Assembly (NCBI RefSeq): GCF_026898155.1 | Contig: NZ_CP114029.1 | Span: 503,501-567,500, forward strand | Length of the DNA stretch: 64,000 nucleotides | Reading direction: 5' to 3' | Source: Jiella pelagia | Lineage (GTDB): Bacteria; Pseudomonadota; Alphaproteobacteria; Rhizobiales; Rhizobiaceae | Shown: one piece after another, positions 51,473-61,885 of the stretch | How positions within the stretch are numbered: the first letter of the stretch is position 1 | Layout: every line of letters begins with the position of its first letter | Position numbers and translations under genes: made by a program | The notes under the pieces: model-generated | Told to the model about the DNA's origin: nothing | Database searches by the model: none | The model's input: only the letters and a program-made list of their open reading frames with translations

Positions 51473-53772
51473 TTGGGTCGGTCGCGTCCGCAACGATATT
51501 CGAGCCATAGCGCCAGGGCATTGCAGCCGCGGGACGACGTCGATGTCGTCGGGGCCGACGCGTCGGCCGAGTTCGACGATGATGATGCAAGTGGCCCCGA
51601 CGAGCTGGAGACCGACCCGGACGCTGCGGAGATGTCGAATGACGCTTTTGAAGGCGCCGACGATGAAGACGATGAAAGCGACGTGCCCCCTGCCCCTGCC
51701 GCGCCGTCGACCACCGCGGCGCTGATCGAGGCGATCGACTGGGACGATGCCGGCCACAAGGTTTCCGGCGACCTCAAGGGCGCCGAACTGATTGCCGCAC
51801 TGGTCAAGCGCCTGCCGAATTCGCCGGGCGTCTACCGCATGTTCGGGGCCGACGGCGAGATCCTCTATGTCGGCAAGGCCCGCTCGCTGAAGAAGCGTGT
51901 TGCCAGCTATTCGCGCTCCGGCGGCCATACCCAGCGCATCGCCCGGATGATCGCCAAGACGCAGGCGATGGAATTCGTGACGACGCGCACGGAGACCGAG
52001 GCGCTCCTGCTCGAGGCGAACCTCATCAAGCGGCTGCGCCCCCGCTTCAACGTGTTGATGCGGGACGACAAGTCGTTCCCCTACATCCTGATCAGCCAGG
52101 ACCATGCGGCTCCGGCGATCCTGAAGCACCGCGGCGCGCGGTCGCGAAAAGGGCGCTATTTCGGCCCCTTCGCCTCGGCCGGCGCGGTCGGGCGGACGAT
52201 CAATGCGCTGCAGCGGGCCTTCCTGCTGCGCACCTGTTCGGACTCGGTCTATGACAGCCGCACGCGTCCGTGCCTGCTCTATCAGATCAAGCGCTGCTCC
52301 GGCCCCTGCACCGGCGAGGTGAGCGAAGCAGACTATGCCGAGGCTCGTCGACGAGGCGACGGCCTTCCTGTCGGGCCGCTCCAGCGACGTGAAGACCATG
52401 CTGTCGCATTCCATGCAGTCGGCCTCCGCCGATCTCGATTTTGAACGCGCCGCCGTCTATCGCGACAGGCTCGCCGCGCTTTCCCATGTGCAGGGGCATC
52501 AGGGCATCAATCCGGAAGGCATCGAGGAGGCGGACGTCTTCGCCATCCATCAGGAGGGCGGGCTCACCTCGATCCAGGTGTTCTTCTTCCGCACCGGCCA
52601 GAACTGGGGCAACCGCGCCTATTTCCCGAAGGCCGATCCCTCGCTCGAACCGGAAGCCGTGCTCGCCGCCTTTCTCGGACAGTTCTACGACGACACACCC
52701 GCCCCGCGTCTCATCCTGCTTCCAGTCAGGATCGAGGACGAGGCGCTTCTCGCCGAGGCTCTGTCGCTGCGGGCCGAGCGCAAGGTGCGGATCGAGGTGC
52801 CGTCGCGCGGCGCCAAGCGCGATCTCGTCGACCATGCCGCCTCCAACGCCAAGGAAGCGCTCGGCCGGCGCCTGGCTGAGACCTCGACCCAGGCGCGATT
52901 GCTCGACGGCCTCCAGCAGACCTTCGGCCTCCAGCGCCCGCCGCGCCGCGTCGAGGTCTACGACAACTCCCACATCATGGGGACGGCAGCCGTCGGCGCG
53001 ATGATCGTCGCGGGGCCGGAGGGCTTTGCCAAGAACCAGTACCGCAAGTTCAACATCAAGGGCGAGGACATTACCCCCGGCGACGACTTCGGCATGATGA
53101 AGGAGGTCATCCGCCGGCGCTTCTCGCGGCTGATCAAGGAACACGCCGAGACCATGCCGGCCACGGCCGACACGGCTCGTGCCGTCGATGCGGCCCCCGG
53201 CGGACCGCCGCAGGGCGAGAATGTCGCGAGCGGGGCGCTCGAAGGCGAAGTCGCAGAAGGCGAAATCCTCCCGGGCGATGCCACGGACGAAATGGCCGAC
53301 GACGCGCCGATGCCGGCCTGGCCGGACCTCGTCCTGATCGACGGCGGCAAGGGCCAGATGTCGGCGGTGCGCGCCATCCTCGAGGAGCCTCGGCATCGCC
53401 GACCGGATCACCGCCATCGGCATCGCCAAGGGCGTCGACCGCGACGCCGGCCGCGAGCGCTTCGTCATGGAGGGGCGCGAGCCCTTCTCGCTGCCGCCGC
53501 GCGACCCGGTGCTCTATTTCGTCCAGCGGATGCGCGACGAGGCCCACCGCTTCGCCATCGGCACCCACCGGGCGAAGCGCAAGAAGGAGCTGGTCAAGAA
53601 CCCGCTCGACGAGATCGCCGGCATCGGCCCTTCCCGCAAGCGCGCCCTCCTCCATCATTTCGGCACGGCGAAGGCTGTCTCTCGCGCCGCGCTCAGCGAC
53701 CTCACCGAGGTCGAGGGCATCTCGGCGGCGATGGCGCAATTGATCTACGATCATTTCCGGGCGAGCCGATGA
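51473..53772 (+). CDS. uvrC: excinuclease ABC subunit C (two apparent frameshifts)
   Basis: About 765 residues, longer than usual (about 610). UvrC makes both nicks in nucleotide excision repair. After an acidic, disordered extension of some 95 residues comes the GIY-YIG nuclease ([19 protein letters not shown]), a UVR motif ([19 protein letters not shown]), the RNase H-like domain ([12 protein letters not shown] and [14 protein letters not shown]), and the helix-hairpin-helix pair ([17 protein letters not shown]). An acidic-proline insert of about 60 residues lies before [16 protein letters not shown] 52340-52346 and GAGCCTC 53385-53391 break the frame; corrected, [11 protein letters not shown] and ILEELGIADRI follow. 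TTG start chosen because GAGGAGAAG lies 3 bases upstream; ATG at 51631 is the alternative. Confidence 0.88.
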
Positions 53773-53886
53773 AACAATCGTCACGTTTGGAGCCGAACAT
53801 CGGATCTTTCCACCCGGCCGGTTGACGCGGCGGGCTCGCCCGCGCTTTGAGAGGCCGACACGACAAACCCCGCAGGCAAGCGTATC

Positions 53887-54468
53887 ATGGCGTCCAAGGC
53901 CCTCAGCCTTCCCAATATCCTGACCTATGCGCGGATCGTCTGCGTCCCGCTCGTCGTCATGTGCTTCTTCCTGGAAGGCCAACTGCGCAGCCCGGACTAT
54001 GCCCGCTGGACGGCACTCGGCATCTTCGTTGTCGCCTCCATCACCGACTATTTCGACGGCTATCTGGCGAGGGCCTGGAATCAGTCCTCGACCATCGGCC
54101 GGATGCTCGATCCGATCGCCGACAAGCTGCTGGTCGCCGCCGTGCTCCTTCTGCTCGCGGCCGACGGCAGCATCGCCGGCTGGAGCCTTTGGGCGGCCAT
54201 CATCATCCTGTGCCGGGAGATCCTCGTGTCCGGACTGCGCGAATATCTGGCCGAACTGAAGGTCTCCGTCCCGGTAACGCGGCTCGCCAAGTGGAAGACG
54301 ACGATCCAGATGGTCGCCATCGCCTTCCTCCTTGCCGGCCCTGCGGGCGACGAGTTCATGCCCGGCATCACCGTCGTCGGCCTCGTCCTCCTCTGGCTCT
54401 CGGCAATCGTCACCCTCTACACCGGCTACGACTATTTTCGCGCCGGGCTCAGGCACATCGACGATTGA
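53887..54468 (+). CDS. pgsA: CDP-diacylglycerol-glycerol-3-phosphate 3-phosphatidyltransferase
   Basis: A 193-residue inner-membrane enzyme for the committed step of phosphatidylglycerol synthesis. It starts LSLPNILTYARIVCVPLVV, and the CDP-alcohol phosphotransferase motif runs D-G-x2-A-R-x8-G-x3-D-x3-D across DGYLARAWNQ to MLDPIADK. Later parts (REILVSGLREYLAE and RLAKWKTTIQM) are classical PgsA. It follows uvrC by about 110 bases and precedes moaD, as in other Hyphomicrobiales. Confidence 0.94.
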   Translation: MASKALSLPNILTYARIVCVPLVVMCFFLEGQLRSPDYARWTALGIFVVASITDYFDGYLARAWNQSSTIGRMLDPIADKLLVAAVLLLLAADGSIAGWSLWAAIIILCREILVSGLREYLAELKVSVPVTRLAKWKTTIQMVAIAFLLAGPAGDEFMPGITVVGLVLLWLSAIVTLYTGYDYFRAGLRHIDD

Positions 54469-54639
54469 AGCCGGACGAAGAGCGCTTCTGCGTGCGAGCC
54501 GAAAGGCTTCCACGAACGACTGCCAGAAGAGGGCGCATGACCGCCGGTTCAGGCCCACGCTTCCGTTGGCCGCGCCGCTTGCATTGACGTGTCGCCCCTC
54601 CGCCGCCATTTCCGGCAGAAGACGAGAGGAGCCAGCCCG

Positions 54640-54891
54640 ATGAAACTTGCCTATTTCGCCTGGGTGCGCGAGCGGATCGGCATCGCCGAGGAAGAGGTCG
54701 CGTTGCCGGCCGGCGTCGTCACGGTCGGCGATCTGCTTTACTGGCTGAAGGGCCGCGGCGAGACCTACGATGCGGCGCTGCAGGCGCCGGAGATCATCCG
54801 CGTCGCCATCGACCATGAGCATGTCGACCACTCCGAGCCGCTGGCCGGCGCGAGGGAAGTCGCGATCTTTCCGCCGATGACGGGAGGCTGA
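54640..54891 (+). CDS. moaD: molybdopterin synthase sulfur carrier subunit
   Basis: An 83-residue ubiquitin-fold protein. The start MKLAYFAWVRERIG and the C-terminal double glycine (FPPMTGG) that is thiocarboxylated are present. GGAGCC lies before the ATG. It delivers sulfur to MoaE in molybdenum cofactor synthesis and ends 3 bases before moaE. Confidence 0.92.
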   Translation: MKLAYFAWVRERIGIAEEEVALPAGVVTVGDLLYWLKGRGETYDAALQAPEIIRVAIDHEHVDHSEPLAGAREVAIFPPMTGG

Positions 54892-54894
54892 GCC

Positions 54895-55473
54895 ATGGCG
54901 GAGACCCGCGACAGCGCCGACCTCGCCGCCACCATGTATGACGGCGGGCGAGAAGCCGTCCCCGCATCGGGCGCTTCAGCCGCGATCAAGGGCGAAAATG
55001 CCGGACCCGGCGGCATCCCCATCGACATTCGCGTCACGTCCGAGCGCATCGACGCCGGCGCCGTCACCTCGGTACTCGCCGGCTCCGGTGCCGTCGGCGC
55101 GCTCGTCACCTTCACCGGCTATTGCCGCGACGAAGGCGGCCGGCTGAAGGCGCTGGAGCTCGAGCACTACCCCGGCATGGCCGAGCGGCAGATCGAGAAG
55201 ATCGCCCGCGAGGCGGTGACGCGCTGGCCAATTCTCGGCTGTGCGGCGATCCACCGCTACGGACTGATCGCGCCCGGCGAGGAGATCGTCCTGGTGGCAT
55301 GCTCCTCCGCCCATCGCGGCGCCGCCTTCGAGGCGGCGAGCTTCCTGATGGATTTCATGAAGACCTCCGCCCCCTTCTGGAAACGGGAACATCTCGTCGA
55401 CGGCACCATCGGCGGCTGGGTCGAGACCAAGGATACCGACGATGCGGCCACCGACCGCTGGCATCGGCTGTAG
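54895..55473 (+). CDS. moaE: molybdopterin synthase catalytic subunit
   Basis: A 192-residue MoaE with a 40-residue alanine- and glycine-rich N-terminal extension before IPIDIRVTSERIDAG. The conserved GALVTFTGYCRDEG, ELEHYPGMAERQI, HRYGLIAPGEEIVLVA and the catalytic lysines of KTSAPFWKRE are all visible. An intact GAGCTC lies at 55156-55161. With MoaD it converts precursor Z to molybdopterin. A nearer start at about residue 30 is possible if the extension is not translated. Confidence 0.92.
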   Translation: MAETRDSADLAATMYDGGREAVPASGASAAIKGENAGPGGIPIDIRVTSERIDAGAVTSVLAGSGAVGALVTFTGYCRDEGGRLKALELEHYPGMAERQIEKIAREAVTRWPILGCAAIHRYGLIAPGEEIVLVACSSAHRGAAFEAASFLMDFMKTSAPFWKREHLVDGTIGGWVETKDTDDAATDRWHRL

Positions 55474-55639
55474 CCGGCAGTCGAACAACTATTGCAGAAG
55501 CAACGGTTACTGTTCTGCACTGAACGACAACAAGACATATTGCTTTGCAACATCGATTTTTGGGGTGTCATCCGAACTTTACACTGTGAAACGCGCCGGA
55601 AACGCCTAGCTTTCCCTTTTTGGACAGGGAGGGCACCCC

Positions 55640-56167
55640 ATGAAGATCAAGGACAGGCCTGAATTTCGCGACAAACCGAAACCCTTGTGCTTCGGTCCGG
55701 ACGACACGGCAATGTCTGCGGTCACGGCGATGGCCGAGCGCAACGTCGGCTCGGTGATGATCGTCGACGACTATGAGAAGCTGATCGGCGTTGTCACCGA
55801 ACGTGACGTGATGAAGCGTCTGGTCGGTGCCAAGCGCGATCCGGAAACCACCGCGTTGCGCGAGATCATGACCGCCAAGCCGCGGGCCGCCAAGGCCGAC
55901 GACGACCTCATCGAATGGATGCGGGTGATGTCGAACGAGCGCTTCCGGCGTCTGCCGATCGTCGACGATCAGGGCCGCGTCGTCTCAATCATGACGCAGG
56001 GCGACTTCGTCTCCTACACCTGGCCGAACCTTTTGCACCAGGCGCGCGAGGTGACGCGCACGACCGTCGGGCGGAACTATCAGATCCTCCTGGTCGGTGG
56101 CTCCGTCGCGGCCTACACGCTCATCCTGATCGTGGTGCTGGCGTCGTTCTTCGGCGCGGAGGCCTGA
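55640..56167 (+). CDS. CBS-domain protein with C-terminal membrane helix
   Basis: A 175-residue protein with two CBS motifs (AMSAVTAMAERNVGSVMIVD and EIMTAKPRAAKADDDLIEWM, then RRLPIVDDQGRVVSIMT) forming a Bateman module of about residues 10-130, and a C-terminal helix (YTLILIVVLASFFG) that may anchor it. CBS pairs bind adenosine nucleotides. GGAGGGCACCCC precedes the ATG. The upstream 165 bases are AT-leaning and may carry a strong promoter. The function is unknown. Confidence 0.82.
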   Translation: MKIKDRPEFRDKPKPLCFGPDDTAMSAVTAMAERNVGSVMIVDDYEKLIGVVTERDVMKRLVGAKRDPETTALREIMTAKPRAAKADDDLIEWMRVMSNERFRRLPIVDDQGRVVSIMTQGDFVSYTWPNLLHQAREVTRTTVGRNYQILLVGGSVAAYTLILIVVLASFFGAEA

Positions 56168-56181
56168 CCCTCAAATGACGA

Positions 56182-56210
56182 ATGCCCGGGCGGCGAACCG
56201 TCCCGGGCAT
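56182..56210. terminator. hairpin between CBS gene and ndk
   Basis: ATGCCCGGG and CCCGGGCAT enclose an 11-base loop between two convergent genes, suitable as a bidirectional terminator although it lacks a T-run on the plus strand. Confidence 0.65.
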
Positions 56211-56261
56211 CCAGCTTGCAGTGTCACATGCAGCCGTCGCGGGCCGTCGAAGTGATCGACC

Positions 56262-56684
<423 letters not shown>

Positions 56685-56763
56685 GAAAGTTCCTTGTCTT
56701 CGACATGTTGGGGAATCTGGCGCGACCTATAGCGAGCCCGTTTCCCGAGGGCAAGCCGGGGCC

Positions 56764-57456
56764 TCAGGCGGCAGCCGGCACCTTCGCCCCCTCGCCCTCG
56801 TAGAGCGACAGGCAGCGCTCGAACCAGACGGACACCGGATCCTCCGCCGGCAGGAACCGGAACGGCGAGGAAACCCGCGCCCACTGGAAGGCGCCGAAGA
56901 CGATGTAGTCGGCAAAGAGCGGGCTCTCGCCCCCAAGGAATGGCTGCTTGACGAGGATGGCGCGAAGCGGCTCCAGCGATTTCAGGAACGGCTCGACTCG
57001 TTCGGCACGGTCGGCGACGAAGTCTTCCAGCGTGGTGCCGAAGGCCTTCTCGCGGCTTTCGCGGAAATACGCCTGATCCGGCGCGTCGAGAATGTCGTGG
57101 ATGTCGAGGGCGGCGAGCCGCGCCAGCGCCGGATGGACGGTGCGCTGCGTCCAGCTTTCGACGAAGCGGGACAGCGTCCGCCCGCCCTCGCCGCCGAAGA
57201 GGCTCGGCCGATCCGGATAAGTGTCCTCCAGATACTCGGCGATGGCGAAGGAATCGGCGACGAGGGTCTCCCCGTCCTTCAGGATCGGGACGATCTTCGA
57301 ATAGCCACCCTCGAGGCCCGGAATTTCTGTGAAGCCCGCCGCCGCGGACTGGAAGTCGAGGCCCTTGTGTCTCAGCGCGAGACGCACCTTCCAGCAATGC
57401 GGCGAAAACGGCCGCGCGGCGTCGCGGCCGACGAGTTCATAGAGCGTGATGGCCAT
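56764..57456 (-). CDS. glutathione S-transferase family protein
   Basis: A 230-residue protein with a thioredoxin-like N-terminal domain (ITLYELVGRDAARPFSPHCW, then VPILKDGETLVADSFAIAEY, in which the cis-proline VP and the ADS glutathione-binding residues are kept) and an all-helical C-terminal domain. SPHC near residue 19 is unusual and hints at the cysteine-type branch. The start at 57456 removes an arginine-rich upstream frame. Substrate unknown. Confidence 0.86.
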   Translation of the reverse strand: MAITLYELVGRDAARPFSPHCWKVRLALRHKGLDFQSAAAGFTEIPGLEGGYSKIVPILKDGETLVADSFAIAEYLEDTYPDRPSLFGGEGGRTLSRFVESWTQRTVHPALARLAALDIHDILDAPDQAYFRESREKAFGTTLEDFVADRAERVEPFLKSLEPLRAILVKQPFLGGESPLFADYIVFGAFQWARVSSPFRFLPAEDPVSVWFERCLSLYEGEGAKVPAAA

Positions 57457-57723
57457 CGAGGGCTCCCGGATCGAGCGTTGGAGCCGGGACGGCGAACATC
57501 GCCAGCTCGCCCGGCTTTCGGACGGACTCATAGCCTTTGCCTGCTACGGATCAAGCGGGCCAGCCTGGCCGGGCGCGGCGATTTTGCGAAAGGCTGCGGA
57601 AGAGGAACCACGACATGCGCAGCGTTGCGCCGAGCCGGGTGGGTGTCCCATTCGCCAACGCGTCACGGGGCGTTGCGTCACCGACATTCGACGACAGCAG
57701 GTCATGATCTGATTCTGGGAAGG

Positions 57724-57798
<75 letters not shown>

Positions 57799-58019
57799 GC
57801 TTCGGGCGCCTTCTTCGATGATTTCACCCGAGACGTCAACACCCGATTGCCGGCTTTCGGTGGAAAGTCGGCGGCGGGGCGAAACGCCCTTGCCGATGGC
57901 GGCGATCTCGACCTTTCCCGGCTGGCGCCTGGCCGACCGGACAGGCCGGTCTGGCCGCGATCGCCGCCGGGAATCGTCCCTGGCGGGTGCGTGTCGACGC
58001 GTTCCAGCCGGACCGGGTC

Positions 58020-58625
58020 TCAGGCCCAGGGGCGCTCGCCGGCGAGGTTCTGCTCGAAATCGGCGATCTTGTCGGCCCGCTCCAGGGTCAGGCCGATGTC
58101 GTCGAGACCGTTGATGAGGCAGTGCTTGCGGAAGGAATCGATCTCGAAGCTGATCTGGCCGCCGTCCGGCCCGGAGATCGTCTGCTCGGCGAGATCGACG
58201 GTGAGGCGTGCGTTCGAGCCTCGCTCGGCGTCGTCCATCAGGAGAGCCAGCTGCTCGGGCGTCACGCGAATCGGCAGGATGCCGTTCTTGAAGCAGTTGT
58301 TGTAGAAAATGTCGGCGAAGGACGTGGAAATCACACAGCGGATGCCGAAGTCGAGCAGCGCCCAGGGTGCATGCTCGCGAGACGAGCCACAGCCGAAATT
58401 ATCACCCGCGACCAGAATCTCGGCGTTCCGGTAGGCCGGCTGGTTGAGGACGAAGTCTTCATTCTCCGATCCGTCGTCCTTGTAGCGCAACTCGGCGAAC
58501 AGGCCGGTGCCGAGCCCGGTGCGCTTGATCGTCTTCAGATATTCCTTGGGGATGATCATGTCGGTGTCGACATTGACGACCGGCAAGGGCGCGGCGACGC
58601 CCGTGAGCTTGTCGAACTTCTGCAT
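58020..58625 (-). CDS. leuD: 3-isopropylmalate dehydratase small subunit
   Basis: A 201-residue LeuD, which with LeuC isomerises isopropylmalate in leucine synthesis. Family parts: [15 protein letters not shown] near residue 20, [16 protein letters not shown] near 74 and [16 protein letters not shown] near 105. The leuC and leuB genes are not adjacent, a split common in Hyphomicrobiales. The gene is uninterrupted. Confidence 0.95.
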   Translation of the reverse strand: MQKFDKLTGVAAPLPVVNVDTDMIIPKEYLKTIKRTGLGTGLFAELRYKDDGSENEDFVLNQPAYRNAEILVAGDNFGCGSSREHAPWALLDFGIRCVISTSFADIFYNNCFKNGILPIRVTPEQLALLMDDAERGSNARLTVDLAEQTISGPDGGQISFEIDSFRKHCLINGLDDIGLTLERADKIADFEQNLAGERPWA

Positions 58626-58785
58626 GGCTTGCCTCGAACTTCGTTCTCGTCTTCGAGCCGTTTCGATAGCATGCCTTGCCGGCAGTTTGTACAGTTTCGC
58701 TCCCCTCGCCCATTGTCTCAAAGCCGGAACGAGGAACGGCGGCGCAAGCGCGCCGCCGCCGTTTGTGCAGGTTTTCTGGAAAACC

Positions 58786-59611
58786 TTACATCTGCTCGGT
58801 CTGCGCGCCGGAATTCGGCCGCGCCTTTCCAAGGCTCGGAACCTGGCCTTCCGGCTCCGGCTGCTGCTTGACGGAGAACTCGCCGCGCCCGTCGAGCGAA
58901 GGGCCCGAGGACCAGCGGCCCTGCGGCGCTTCCTTGTCGAGCAGCGTGTTGAGGAAATAGTAGGAGTGCTGCATCGCCTCGTGATTTTCCGGCGTTGAGT
59001 TCGGGATCGGCAGCGAGGCCGAAAGTCCGCCGAGGCTCTTCGATCACCGCCAGCCACTGCTGCTGGTGCATGGTGTCGCGGGCAATGAGGAAGGACAGCA
59101 TGTCCTTCATGCCGCTGTCGTCCGTCATGTTGTAGAGCCGCGAGGCGAGAACGCGGCCGCCTGCCTCGGCCGTCGCATTGGCCAGCATGTCAGCGCCGAT
59201 ATTGCCGGTGGCGTAAACGTGGCTCATGTCGAAGGGCACACCATTGGCGTTGACCGGCATGGCGGACAGGCCGGAGGACAGCAGATGGCGCGGATTGGCA
59301 CCGCCGAGGATGGCATTGACGACCGGATCCTTGGCCGCCTCTTCCTGGACGGTGACCGGGGCGCCTTCGAGGTTGAGCGCGACGGCATGGCCGAGGAACT
59401 CGATATGCGACAGCTCTTCCGTGGCAGTGGCCATCAAAAGATCGCGGATGCGGTCGTCGCCGCGGGCGCCCATCGCCTGGAAGAAATACTGCATGGCGAC
59501 GCGGATCTCGCCTTCGACGCCGCCGATCGCCTGCTGCAGCAGCTTGGCAAACTGGGGATCCGGCGTATCGACGCGGACGGTGTACTGAAGCTTGGCAGAA
59601 TGGTGAAACAT
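58786..59611 (-). CDS. manganese catalase (apparent frameshift)
   Basis: About 274 residues of the dimanganese catalase family. Metal ligands sit in [16 protein letters not shown] near 32, [12 protein letters not shown] near 64, [15 protein letters not shown] near 148 and [10 protein letters not shown] near 180. GAGGCTC at 59032-59038 breaks the frame; one base less gives [14 protein letters not shown] and a normal C-terminus with [19 protein letters not shown]. It converts hydrogen peroxide without heme. The neighbouring ferritin-like gene suggests a joint stress role. Confidence 0.88.
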
Positions 59612-59802
59612 GTTTGTCCCTTCAATTCAGATGCGGTCGCGGCGCGCGCTATCCGGGCGCGCCAGATTCTTCGCTGATTGCGATTCCATCACAGGCTGAT
59701 GTTCATGGACTGGTCTTTTCAGGTCATGACAGACCGAACGAGGCGGTCGCGGTCCGGCCTCGCTGTTCGTCGCTCTTGCAAGGGCCTGTTTGAAGCGGTC
59801 CG

Positions 59803-60252
59803 TCAGAGCGCGGTGGCGGTCTGTTCCATCCAGGCGCGATGGCGTTCTTCGTCGGCGAGAGCCTTGGAGAAGAAGGCCCGCGATTTCTCGACCGCCTCGG
59901 GATGATTGACCGCCCGCGAATAAGCGGTGACCGTATCGTCCTCATTGGTCTTCATCGCCTTCAGGATCGTCTTGTCGCCCATCAGCTGGGCGAGCGCGAT
60001 CTTGCCGGTGGTCAGCATCTGCTTGGCATCGCCTTCGGTGGGTGCCGGAATGCCGAGTTCGGCTGCCATTTCGTTCAAGACGTCGAGATGCTGCAGATGA
60101 TCTTGCCGGAACTGCGCGATCTGCGAACTCAAGGCCGAGTCCGACAACTTTTCGATCGTCGAATCATAGGCCGCGATCGCGTCGCGTTCGAGCGTGATCA
60201 AATCCTGGACGAGTGTCTCGATTTCCCGTTCCTTGCCGACCGTTGTCGCCAT
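59803..60252 (-). CDS. ferritin-like protein (DUF2383/PA2169-type)
   Basis: A 149-residue four-helix protein. Helix 1 carries LVQDLITLERDAIAAYD, helix 2 SQIAQFRQDHLQHLDVLNEM, and the C-terminus EERHRAWMEQTATAL, with E and H residues positioned for a di-metal site. GGAGG precedes the ATG at 60252. Together with the manganese catalase, divergently from no other stress gene, it may handle iron or peroxide. The exact activity is unknown. Confidence 0.75.
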   Translation of the reverse strand: MATTVGKEREIETLVQDLITLERDAIAAYDSTIEKLSDSALSSQIAQFRQDHLQHLDVLNEMAAELGIPAPTEGDAKQMLTTGKIALAQLMGDKTILKAMKTNEDDTVTAYSRAVNHPEAVEKSRAFFSKALADEERHRAWMEQTATAL

Positions 60253-60487
60253 AGGAGCCTCCTCAATGGTTGGATATCTGCACAGTAAGTCTGCTTCATG
60301 AGGCGACGTTCCCTTGACGATGCGATGTATTCCTTCGTTGGCTACATGCCATACTTTCGCCACGCATGATCATCGGCGTATATTCAAATACTTTAACTGT
60401 GGAGACCCGCATTGAGCTTCAAGCTGGCCCGGAGCCAGGCGGCTTCGGAGGCTTGCGCGGCAGGCGGTTTTCGGCAAGGAAATCCCG

Positions 60488-61387
60488 ATGACCAAGACCC
60501 ACTCGCTGCTTCGCTCAATTCTCTACGTTCCCGGGGCCAATGCTCGCGCGCTCGAGAAGTCGGACGGCCTTCGCGCCGACGGGATCATCTACGATCTTGA
60601 GGATGCCGTCGCTCCGGAGGCGAAAGGTTCGTCTCGGGAAAAACTGCGGGAGCATCTTGCAGCCTCGCAGTTTCCCGGGCTGAAAATCGTCCGTGTCAAT
60701 CCGATCGAGACCCGCGAGGGCACCGAGGACATCCTGATGGCGCGCGGGGCCGGGATCGACGCGGTTCTGCTGCCGAAGGTCGAAGACGCCGATATGCTGG
60801 AAGATGCTGCGCGGGCGCTCAATGAGATGGACGCGCCTCCATCCCTGCGGATCTGGGCGATGATCGAGACGCCCCGCGGCATTGCGCGTGCCGAGAAGAT
60901 CGCCAGAAAGGGTGTCAGAGGCCGGCTGTCCGCCTTCGTCGTCGGAACCAACGACATCCGCCTTGCGACCAACATTCAGCCAGATGCGAACCGGACCGAA
61001 CTCCTGCCCTGGCTGATGCAGATCGTCCTCGCCGCCAAGGCGAACGGCCTCGACGTCCTTGATGGCGTCTTCGGCGATCTTCGCGATGCGGAAGGCCTCC
61101 GGCGCGAATGTGCCGCCGGCCGGCGCATGGGCTTTGACGGCAAAACCGTGATTCACCCCTCGCAGATCGATCCGGCAAATTCCATATTCGGCCCGAGCGA
61201 AGCCGAGATCGGCGAGGCCGAGGCCATCGTCGCCGCTTTCGGACGGCCCGACAACGCCGGCCGCGGCGTCATCCAGGTCGACGGCCGGATGATCGAGCGG
61301 CTGCATCTGACACAGGCGCGCCGGGTTCTGTCCCGGCGTGACGAGATCGCTGCGCGATCCGCCGAAACTTCCTCGAAAGACGCGTGA
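60488..61387 (+). CDS. CoA ester lyase of the HpcH/CitE family
   Basis: A 299-residue TIM-barrel lyase. Family residues are visible: RSILYVPGANARALEKS at the start, IYDLEDAVAPEAK near 35, KIVRVNPIET with the substrate-binding arginine, LLPKVEDADML, WAMIETPRGI near 125 and FVVGTNDIRLATN near 157. AAGGA lies before the ATG. Likely a malyl/citramalyl-CoA or L-malyl-CoA-type lyase; the substrate is not decided by sequence alone. It ends 4 bases before the next gene. Confidence 0.88.
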   Translation: MTKTHSLLRSILYVPGANARALEKSDGLRADGIIYDLEDAVAPEAKGSSREKLREHLAASQFPGLKIVRVNPIETREGTEDILMARGAGIDAVLLPKVEDADMLEDAARALNEMDAPPSLRIWAMIETPRGIARAEKIARKGVRGRLSAFVVGTNDIRLATNIQPDANRTELLPWLMQIVLAAKANGLDVLDGVFGDLRDAEGLRRECAAGRRMGFDGKTVIHPSQIDPANSIFGPSEAEIGEAEAIVAAFGRPDNAGRGVIQVDGRMIERLHLTQARRVLSRRDEIAARSAETSSKDA

Positions 61388-61391
61388 ACCG

Positions 61392-61599
61392 ATGAAACTC
61401 TATCGCATGCTCACCGGGCCGGACGATTCCAGCTTCTGCCACAAGGTCTCGCTCGCTTTGTCGAAGGGCTGGGAGGCTCTACGGCTCGCCGACCTATGCC
61501 TTCGATACCGAGGCGAAGACCATGCGCTGCGGCCAGGCCGTGACGAAGTCGGTGCCCCGCGAGGACTACGATCCGGAGATGAAGCTGGGGGAGCAGTAG
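61392..61599 (+). CDS. DUF1737-type small protein (apparent frameshift)
   Basis: 68 residues after correction. The N-terminus KLYRMLTGPDDSSFCHKVSL is typical, and after removing one base from GAGGCTC at 61473-61479 the frame continues GWELYGSPTYAFDTEAKTMR and stops at 61597. Members of this family are small, conserved and of unknown function. It is co-transcribed with the CitE-like gene. Confidence 0.75.
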
Positions 61600-61885
61600 C
61601 GTACAAGGCCTCCGGGGGTCGGAACCCGAGACGGATCGGCTGTCCGCGTGGACATCTTCTCGATGCTCGCGAATGGGCAGGGCAAGAGCGGTATGAAGAA
61701 TCCGCTGCTTCCAGATCAGTAGTCCTCCAGGCGCGCAGTTTCGGCTGTCGCCGTCGAACGGATGGTTTTCGCGAAGGAAAGGTTCCAGGCTGCGATTACC
61801 AATATCGTGGTCGACGAGGCCTGCCTCATGTCAGCCAATTCAGCCAAAGGTGGCGGGATCATAACGAAGGGCAGTTGAACGCTTC

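Noticed and set aside
61600..61885. A gene between DUF1737 and DUF2459
   Set aside because: The only frames are short continuations of the shifted DUF1737 frame without a start signal or family likeness.
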